From: Spirometra erinaceieuropaei
Lineage: Eukaryota; Platyhelminthes; Cestoda; Diphyllobothriidea; Diphyllobothriidae
Assembly: GCA_902702965.1 (NCBI GenBank)
Contig: CACRXP010000001.1
Location: 5,120,553-5,184,552, forward strand
Direction of reading: 5' to 3'
DNA: 64,000 nucleotides
Shown: positions 56,118-64,000 of the stretch, one piece after another
How the letters are laid out: the number at the start of each line of letters is the position of its first letter
How positions within the stretch are numbered: position 1 is the first letter of the stretch
Notes under the pieces: generated by a model
Told to the model about the DNA's origin: nothing
Database searches by the model: none
What the model saw: the letters and a program-made list of their open reading frames with translations, nothing else
Made by a program: the position numbers and the translations under genes

Positions 56118-58410
56118 GTCACTTCAATTAAGATAACTCTTAGTTGCTAGCGTACACATAATCTTTGGACTCCTGATTTGCAACTGCCTATTCACAGACT
56201 GCACTCTATTGTGGTGTGCCTTGTAATTACTTAGCAACGGAATTTGATGTCTAAAGAAAACTTTTGTCACGGACCTCACTATTACTAACATGCCGACGAC
56301 GTTTCCTCCGTTGTTTCACAAAAACATCACAACTGTACCATAAACGTCCGCATGCGTTGTCTCTTTTAAGACACCTCGGAGTACTTCAGCTGCCTCGCCG
56401 ATGTTCACAATTTTGCTTCCAACAGCTGTCTGGACTGCTCAGAGTAAGCGTGTGTTAGGCAAACTCCTAGTGTCTTGAGTAATTACAGCTTCTTCCACCC
56501 TGACCCAAATTATATGCCAGGACGTAGGCTGTGAGCAAGGTCATGCCTTTTGTCCAGCCTGGGTTAATTTTTCCCTACGTCTACGCAATGAATATGGAGG
56601 GAAAAGTTGATAGCAGTCAGGAGCAATGGGGGCTTTTTGACTTGCTAACAGGTGCTGGCGAGCTGAAGTCCACATCCGAATCCTCCGAGTTATCGTGGCC
56701 ACGTACGTCACCAGTGCGTATTGCCTAATGAACACTTCATTCCGACCCGCAGAACGAACCAATACTTGGTCTGAGTTACTCTTAAGCTGGGATTGCAATG
56801 CAATGTTTTTGTGCGTTACAGAGGACACATGACAGCGTGTAATTTACATCAAGTTAGACGTGTCTCAACGAGGGGGATTGTCGATCAATCAGATTACTTT
56901 CATTTAATTATGTGTTTGATTTTGCGGACTAGTGCGGCGCAGAAGTTGCTCGTGTTCTTCAATTCCTGCAGTAACATTCACGCATTCCATTCATCCTTGC
57001 GAGACTAATTTGACCTGCCCACGAATCATTTCAAGCAGAATCAATATTCATCCGTGAACATGGGCAATGCTGTCGCATAGGGAGGGGTTTGTAAATAATA
57101 TAGGCAAACTCGTCGTGCCAAACAGTTGGTAAATGTTGTGTGCGCAGACTTTTGACGTAGGCTTCGCGGAGCATTTGTTTAACCCATCGGCATTCCGGTG
57201 TTGAAGACTCTGTTTTACCAAACGGTTTGTATTTTTCCTTCTCGGAAGGAGTTTATGAACGTGATTTCTACCTAACCTATCCAAATTACTGCATGTGGCG
57301 TTCTTGGCGCAATCATGTTCTTTATCTGGTAGACAATATAATCTTACCGTTTGTCTGGTCTTAAGATCTATTTGAAATCGAAAATACTCCAAACACTGTA
57401 GGTTTTCTAACGGTTTGTGGTTTCAGTAATCTTGAAGATAATTTTGTCCAGCGATTCGGGCACACAGACTTGTATTCAAGCTCTCAAAAATGCTTATAGC
57501 TGAAGGCTTGGTCACAATTCTGAAGTAACACCAACGAAGATACGTGCAGTTTGAATATCCATTTCATTGATCAGTCGTATCACAGCCTCAGGTCCGGACA
57601 GCGTGGGAAGTGAACCCGCAATCATTGATAATTGAGCATTAAACCCAATGCGGTACCGACTAATGTCGGGTGAGGTCTCGACCGGGACTACTTATAAACA
57701 CGGTGGTGGTGCTTCACTGACCTGGTTGCAGGACGTTAAGTGCAGGGTTGGGCTGTGATTGGCTAACGACATCAACAGAGTCAGAATTGTCAATTTTAGT
57801 ACTCTCATCTTTCTTTGTAGTGCTTCTGAATTGACGTTTGTCTCCCGCAGGCCACTATCGAAATCATTTAAAGATCTGTGTCAACCCGTCTGTGGGATCA
57901 GGCTCGCTCTGGTGATGGCTTATAAGTTTTGCCAGTGGCCACTGCTGTTTTCCTCTGTTTTCTGAATAAAATTGGTAGCTAGCTAACCGGCTGTCCCTAT
58001 GCGGCCACCAGTAATAACTCTGGCTAACGCCTCCCCTAGCTGACTTGGAAAATTGCCCATTTCCCTTCTCTAGAGAACTAGCATGGCTCTTTACTTGCAA
58101 TGCACATCGCCATCTTGTTTTGTGCTTTTAACCAGACATACGCTTAGTTTTAACATCAGCTTTTAAATATGGGAAGGGTTCACCACGTGAGAGATTCTCC
58201 CTATAAAATCATCGTGATTTTATCTATCCATATTTGAATTACGCGCTTTCATCGATAATGTCCAAGACCCGTCTTGATCGTCAACCAACGCCACAAGGAT
58301 TAGAAGCTTCGACTGTTCAACTAAAACTACTCGCGCATCGGTTTTTCGACGCACAAGGACCTTAACCAATCATAGAATCCTTTTATCAGATTCAGTTTAA
58401 AAGTTAATTG
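56118..58410. other. No gene recognised
   Basis: Frames at 56541-56828 (-), 57048-57392 (-, 114 codons) and 57759-57965 (+) have no recognised domain. GGGTTGGGCTGTGATTGGCT at 57745-57764 resembles the SINE tail and family F, so an old SINE relic may lie at 57740-57830. Confidence 0.35.
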
Positions 58411-58545
58411 TTTTGCACACCCGTTGTCCGAGCACGCACTGGGCAACCAGTCTCGAAAATTTACGCAATAAAGTTTGCTGCTTCCCAAAGAACTTCACCT
58501 TTCTAATTATATTTTTGGGATGCCTGTGTTTCAATATATATATAT
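58411..58545 (+). repeat. Repeat family H, copy 2
   Basis: GGGCAACCAGTCTCGAAAAT and GCTGCTTCCCAAAGAACTTC, ending in TATATATATA. It matches 51944-52038. Confidence 0.75.
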
Positions 58546-59089
58546 ACCTTGGCTGACGTGCCTGTAGACCTCCTTCGATTGTTAGCATTTTCAATTGTGC
58601 TCACTTTAAACGGTGTCTTTTTATAAGTCCTTCCCAATTGTTGCTTTCCTGTAATCCAATATTAAGACACCGGATATACCAACAGGATTGGCTCGTCAGT
58701 AATAACATTAGGAAAAGCGTGTGTAAACTTTGGGCCGACCTAAGATGAAGGACTTTTCTCCACCCACTTCTCACACCGCGGAGGCCTGATTCCTGGGCCA
58801 TAGGATGGAAGGCATCCATCAGTTTGACCGTTCCGACTGACCAGTACTCACACCAACACAGGAACGACAATGAACAGTGCCTGGGGGAAATGGTGACTCA
58901 GGTAACAGTTGTCCTTCGGCATGACGGGGTTGGCTTGAGAAAAAACACCGTGTCCGCTGTTCGCTCCAGATGTCGATGGACGCTGTTAATGTCAGTCGTT
59001 AGGTGGGACAAAATCAGCCCAACGCCCTACTCTCGCCTCAAGTTAAAACTAATGTTGGTTTTTGCCATCGAGGAGTTCGGTGTTAAATA
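58546..59089. other. No gene recognised
   Basis: Two opposite-strand frames, 58601-58870 (-) and 58824-59111 (+), have no known motif. Confidence 0.35.
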
Positions 59090-60200
59090 CAGTGTCCGGT
59101 CCACCTCATGAAATGCTAACCGGAGTTCTAAAATGTGCATTCGGCTAGAACGTATTGCTTAGGTAGGATTGTCACATTCCAGAATATATCAGTTGCGCCA
59201 GGATATATGCTTTTTAACGTGCCTTTTTCTGCTACTTGCAGAATCCCAACCCGGTAGAAAGTGATTGTCTGAGTAGTATGAGGTCTTTCTATTGAGTTAC
59301 GATGTTTCCAAAAATGCAGATACTGTCATGGAAAATATGCACTAAAATATTTTTCTTATACCTATCCGGTAGAAAATCACATCGTCTTCCAATAGCCTAC
59401 TGAAATAGGTGGCTTTCGGTTTTTAAAAGCTTGCGATTATGAACTGATTTAAGGCCACAAAATGCCCATTTATGGAGTATCGTATCTGTTCATTTACCAG
59501 TGCTGCTTATGAGGTTCGTAACGTGGTCCACATCTGCTGAAAAATTTTATGAAGCCTTTATGACGTCTTTATAATAGCGTCGATAAATATATGATTGTCT
59601 TTACATGAAAATAAGCTGCGAGGGGTCTGGAGACCCTAAAGGTGATTTCAACTGCTGGGCAGATCCAACATTATTCGGTAATTTAAAAAGTTTCCAAGCT
59701 TCCAGATACCCTTTCTCCAAGCATAAAATTTGAAGAGGACGTTTTTTTTCCGCTAAACGCCTACAGGAATAAGTACTTTTACACATATTTTCTACAAAAT
59801 ATGCAAACAGTTAATGGAAAAATTCCATGCCAATCAAGCAGCTACTTTCACTGAGTGTGATTTTTGCGTGCGAGTCTGAATCCTGGTGTAACTGAAATAT
59901 CTTAGGATTGTGCTGCATGATAATTCATACTACAACCCCACTTAGGTAATCCCTTCCAATCTAAAACGCATTCCGGAATTTTAGTTGCCATATTGAAGCA
60001 AATTAGAAAACCAAATTAAGAAATTCCGTGGCCATAGGCGTAAGCCCGGTCCAGGCCTACTTCAATTGCCAATATTCTGTCGAGTCTAAAATATCATTGG
60101 ATTATGCCGCATGATAACCAGTATCACAATCCCACCTTTCCAAATGAAAGCGCACTTCAGAATATCGGTTATCGTTTCATGGGATAAGCCATATACTATA
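59090..60200 (+). mobile_element. Composite foldback element (E15) with an extra 3' end
   Basis: Left end CAGTGTCCGGTCCACCTC with TA at 59088-59089. The first right end lies near 59995 and is followed by a linker (AAACCAAATTAAGAAATTCC) and then a second right-end segment (60060-60200). The same linker and second end follow a different copy at 63120-63335. Confidence 0.75.
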
Positions 60201-60654
60201 GGCGGGTGCTTGAAACTATGCTAGTCAAGTCACCTGTCGCTTCTCCCTCCACTCGAAGCAGGGACGGTGAATCTCCGCAAAAAAACAAAAGGATGTAGTA
60301 AGGAAAAATAGTGCAATTTTTCCAACGACTTTACCCAGCTAGTGACTTCCGCCCAAGTCGCTTGTATACCAATCAAAGAAGAGGAAATTAAGTGAGGAGG
60401 GGGAAAACGACCGTGGGGAATATAGGAAAACCGGTACAAATTTAACATCCGTCGGGAACTGGAGACCAGTTGTCTACTAGAACGCAAACTGGAGTCCACC
60501 TACTAATCGCACAGTAGGTCATCGCAGGATCAGCGGCAGTTGTTTTTAGGCATTAAATTAACTTATAGGTATGACTGCACTGGGAGAAACCGTGGCCGTG
60601 TCTTGCCTTGGAGTCAGTTTACAAGAAGCTTTTTTACATTGTATTGGCAGGCAG
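60201..60654. other. No gene recognised
   Basis: Short purine-rich stretch, with nothing coding seen. Confidence 0.35.
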
Positions 60655-60775
60655 AATGTTATTACCGACAAAGACAAGGAAGACCGGTTGGGCTCGAGAG
60701 AAAGCCCGTAAGGCACAAGGGGACGAGTGAGTTCCGTAAGAACGATTGGTGAGCGCCCCTACACCATTGTATTTG
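60655..60775 (+). repeat. SINE tail joined to R5, copy 5
   Basis: TTATTACCGACAAAGACAAG (SINE tail, reverse strand) runs directly into GGTTGGGCTCGAGAGAAAGC and AAGAACGATTGGTGAGCGCC. The SINE-tail to R5 order is the same as at 53151-53350, but the SINE part is much shorter. Confidence 0.78.
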
Positions 60776-61041
60776 CACGCCTAGATACATGGCTTCGAAA
60801 ACTTCAGTCGGGAACGAGCCCAGGTCAGAATGCAGATAGGCACAAACTGCGTTAGTCTACTGTTTAGGCAGTCCATTTACATAGTATTATGTTTTCCATT
60901 AAATCCCATCCGTCAAGCAAGCCCTCTGCTAATTGTATATTTAGATACTAATGGCCTATCCACTTGCCGTAACTGCCTGAGATAACTGCGTTTTGTCAAT
61001 CTCAAGAAGGTTTTGAAAGGAGGAGGAGTGCTGGTGCAGGA
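60776..61041. other. No feature seen
   Basis: Short spacer without recognised elements. Confidence 0.4.
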
Positions 61042-63335
61042 GCTGACCTAGTTTATGAAATACCAACGAAATTCTGAAATGAGTTTTCTACTAAAAAGGA
61101 TTACTCGACTGCCATTTTTATATTATTTGTCATGCAGCGCAGTCTCAGTATATTTCATTTACGCTAGAATGCCGGTTTTTGAATGAGCATCTGCAGTAGA
61201 TGTGCTGATTCATGAAATGTTAACCAACATTCTAAAATGCGTTTTCGATTCGAAAAGATTACTTAAGTAGGGTTGCAGTATTAATAACCGCGCAGTATAA
61301 TATCATACTAATTCAGTTACTTCGGGACGAACTTCTTTTAGGCCGAATGCAAAGATTGCAGTATAAAAATGACTGCCTAAGTACCATGATCTTTTCTCAT
61401 TAATTTTCTATACCCTTATAAATTCGAGGATATTTCATGGAAAAAATGCATGAACATTTTTAATCTTTTACGCATTTGGTAGGAAAGTACGTCTTCGAAT
61501 TTTATGCCTGATGAAAGGGTATAATTCGGTTTTTAAAAAGTTTCTAATTGTGAGATTTCTTAAGATCGTGAAATGTCCGATTATAAAACATCGCATCTCT
61601 GCATTTACTACTGTTGCTTGTAAAGTTCATAGTACGGCTCAAATTTACCCCAAAATTTTGTGAACTCCATATGGTGTCCTTTTAATACCCCAAATGGCTG
61701 TATGATTTTCCTTACACGTAAAGCATAAAGCGTGTAGTTTGGAAACCTTAAATGCAGGTGTAAAGGTATCTCGGTTTCAAAATGATTCGGGAATTGGAAG
61801 AGTTTTTTAAAACCGAAGTATGCCCTTTCTTCTAGCATAAAGTTTAAAGAAGACGTAATTTTCTACCAAATGAGTAAAAGATTGAATATTTCCATACATT
61901 TTTTCCATGAAATATATTCAAATTTATAAGAGTATGGAAATTTAATAAGACAAGAGCATGTTACTTAGGTAGTCATTTTTATAGTGTAATCTTTGCATGT
62001 GGCCTAAAAGAAGTTCGTTCAAAAGACGGCATCCTGAAATAACTGAATTATTATGAGATTATGTTGTGCGGTTATTAATGCTTCAACCCTACTTAGGTAT
62101 TTTTTTCGAGTCGAAAACGCATTTCAGAATTTCGGTCAACATTTCATGAGTTTGCACATCTACCGTATTTGGTCGCCTGCACTAACTTCGCATGATAAAA
62201 AATAACTACTAGAATAGCATGCATTTTTGCATTGCATTTCGACGCCCTTGTCACATAGAAAAGATTGTAAAATGTCTCCTTTTGGCTTACTTTGCAGTAA
62301 ATTATATCTTCTTTTAATCTTATGTTTCAAAGAAGAGCATCTTCGAGGTTGAGAAGTTTATAATGAGAATTCCGAGACCTCAAATATCCATCCATGCGAC
62401 ATCTTATAGGTCTGCTTAATAGTGCTACTTACGATGATGGGCACCATGATTCGCATTTATTAAAAACTTTTATGGATCCTATATGATATCTTAACAAGGT
62501 AGATAAATGTATAACTTTTCTTACCGGAAAGTACACAGCATGTAGTTTTGAAATCCTAGGCGCCAGTGCAAGTACAGGGCGGACTCAAAAATATTCGTCA
62601 TTTAAAGAAGTATTTTAAAATCCAAAGACCTTTTTCCTTCGTGCATAAATTATGAAGCGAACATATCAAATGGCTCTAAGAAAAATATTTCAGACATGTT
62701 TTTGTAATATGTATACAGATATACAAATGCATCGAAAATCGATGAAAGAATGCAAGCCATACTAATTGTTATTTTTGTCGAGTGCAATTTTCGCAGGCGG
62801 CCGGAAGGAAGTTCATTTAAATTTTGCATCCTAACGTGACTAAACTGTCTTGGGGTGAAGTTCCACGATAATACACTGAAAATTTATGGAAAATTTCCAC
62901 GCCACTTAAGTTGTCATTTTCATCGAGTGTGGTTTTTGCGTGCGACAGCAGAGAGGCTTACTTAAAGTCCGAATCCAGGTGTGACTGAAATATTTTGGGG
63001 TTGTGTTGCACAACGATTCATATTGCAATCCTACTTAAGTAATCCTTTCTAATCGAAGACGCATTTCGGGTTTTCGGCGGACATTTTATGAGACAAGCCA
63101 GTTACTGTATTGGAGTTAATTAAAGAACCAAATTACACAATTCCGTGACCATAGACGTATGCCCGGCCCAAGCTTACTCCAAATGCCAACATCCAAGCGC
63201 GTCTAAAATATTATTGAATTATGGCGCATGATAATAAATATTACAACCCTGCCTAAGTTATCCTTCCTAATTGAAATGACTTTTCAGAATATCGGCTAAC
63301 ATTTCATGAGATAGGTCAGATACTCTACTCGGGTT
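61042..63335 (+). mobile_element. Composite foldback element (E17) interrupted by E16
   Basis: The left arm (61042-61190, from CCTAGTTTATGAAATACC) stops at GAATGAGCATCTG and resumes after E16 at 62168 with CGCCTGCACTAACTTCGC, the expected next part of the arm. The remainder has TTACCGGAAAG near 62521. After a truncated right arm (to about 62873) come a second right-arm copy (62875-63115) and a third right end (63120-63335). Confidence 0.78.
61194..62165 (+). mobile_element. Foldback element nested in E17 (E16)
   Basis: Ends CAGTAGATGTGCTGATTCAT and inverted ATGAGTTTGCACATCTACCG, with TA on the right (62166-62167). The arms have TGACTGCCTAAGTACCATG near 61369 and CATGTTACTTAGGTAGTCAT near 61957. 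Removing it restores the arm of E17. Confidence 0.85.
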
Positions 63336-63938
63336 AACGTGTTGAACTGATGTCAAGTCCATTGTTTGAAGTGTTTAGAACCCGCCATTTCTACTTACGC
63401 ATAATTAGCCTAATATATTGACATAAAATAATTCCTGGGCGTGAAGTTTAGAATCTTCACCACTTTGCCCACTTTTTCGCCGGTCTCTATGTTTGTTTTG
63501 CACTTACTCAGTGGGATACTGAAGTGTCCCTCTGGGCGTTGACTAACACGCGATGTTATGAAACCTGCCAACGTAGGTAGGCATTTATCTACTGACAGAC
63601 CTTGTTACATTTTGACTGTATTATTATCACGCACACAAAACTGTAACCATCTTTTTGTTATTTCATCCTTCCTGCCTTTACGTCATCTTTAACAACAATA
63701 TCGCACATAAAGTGTATCCATTATCAGATAAATCAACCCCACTGACCTAACATCTGCTGAGAATTTGAGACTACACCCGCATATTCCAGAAATAAATGAT
63801 ATCTTTCATAATTTGCGCGGATATCTCAAAGTCCTTACAACAGACGGCATCTTCCAAGGTGAAACAGGTAGCATTTTGGTGTCCTCATTAGGAAAACTTT
63901 CTACCTTGGAAGTTTCCTTGCTTAGATACGATTCCGTC
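63336..63938. other. No gene recognised
   Basis: AT-rich, with nothing recurring. Confidence 0.4.
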
Positions 63939-64000
63939 GTGGTGGTGGTGGTGGTGGTGGTGGTGGTGGTGGTGGTGGTGGTGGTGGTGGTGGTGGTGGT
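63939..64000 (+). repeat. (GGT)n microsatellite, cut by window end
   Basis: At least 20 perfect GGT units running off the window. The G pairs at fixed spacing could form a G-quadruplex on +. Confidence 0.95.

Overview
This window looks like repeat-rich animal DNA from a eukaryote, and a flatworm (possibly a tapeworm) is my best guess. There are no bacterial operons, almost no long open frames, and most of the recognisable sequence is old, mutated mobile elements. The flatworm guess rests on Penelope-like retroelement (PLE) relics carrying hammerhead ribozymes, tRNA-derived SINEs, TTAGGG-type repeat tracts, and one candidate gene with a 35-base intron. It is an inference, not a proof. There is one assembly gap of 84 N at 4007-4090.

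The dominant component is a family of foldback elements of about 1 kb. I count 15 near-complete copies and 3 fragments, covering about a quarter of the window. Each has long inverted arms (roughly 350-400 bases), a short non-palindromic centre, termini of the form CAGT...ACTG and, in most copies, flanking TA. They form two subfamilies by outer end: A (CAGTGCGTGACCGATCTC and variants) and B (CAGTAGGTGGGCTAACTC). For these elements the strand given is the direction in which the centre carries TTACGCGGAA or its equivalent. The right end (59.0-63.3 kb) is a nest of such elements inside and beside each other.

Other repeats are: PLE relics at 4.1, 5.8-6.8, 14.1 and 19.0-19.45 kb, several with hammerhead motifs; tRNA-derived SINE pieces, the best at 52.15-52.45 and 53.75-53.91 kb; short elements with cores of degenerate TTAGGG repeats, in three layouts called T1, T2 and T3 here; a GC-rich unit called C with seven copies; and smaller families D, F, G, H and R5. 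The stretch 51.8-53.9 kb is a dense cluster of SINE, G, H and R5 pieces, many in inverted pairs.

The only gene I can argue for lies on the + strand between about 17.96 and 22.69 kb. Its exons together resemble the PP2C-type phosphatase domain of PHLPP-like proteins, with three consecutive pieces joined in frame by GT-AG introns of 35 and 122 bases. A transposon, a PLE relic and other repeats occupy its presumed large intron. An in-frame TAA between the first two 3' pieces leaves open whether it is intact. A few other single-exon candidates (2.48, 26.5, 26.9 and 37.1 kb) rest only on an acceptor site plus an open frame. Repeat boundaries are read by eye and are good to about 5-20 bases.
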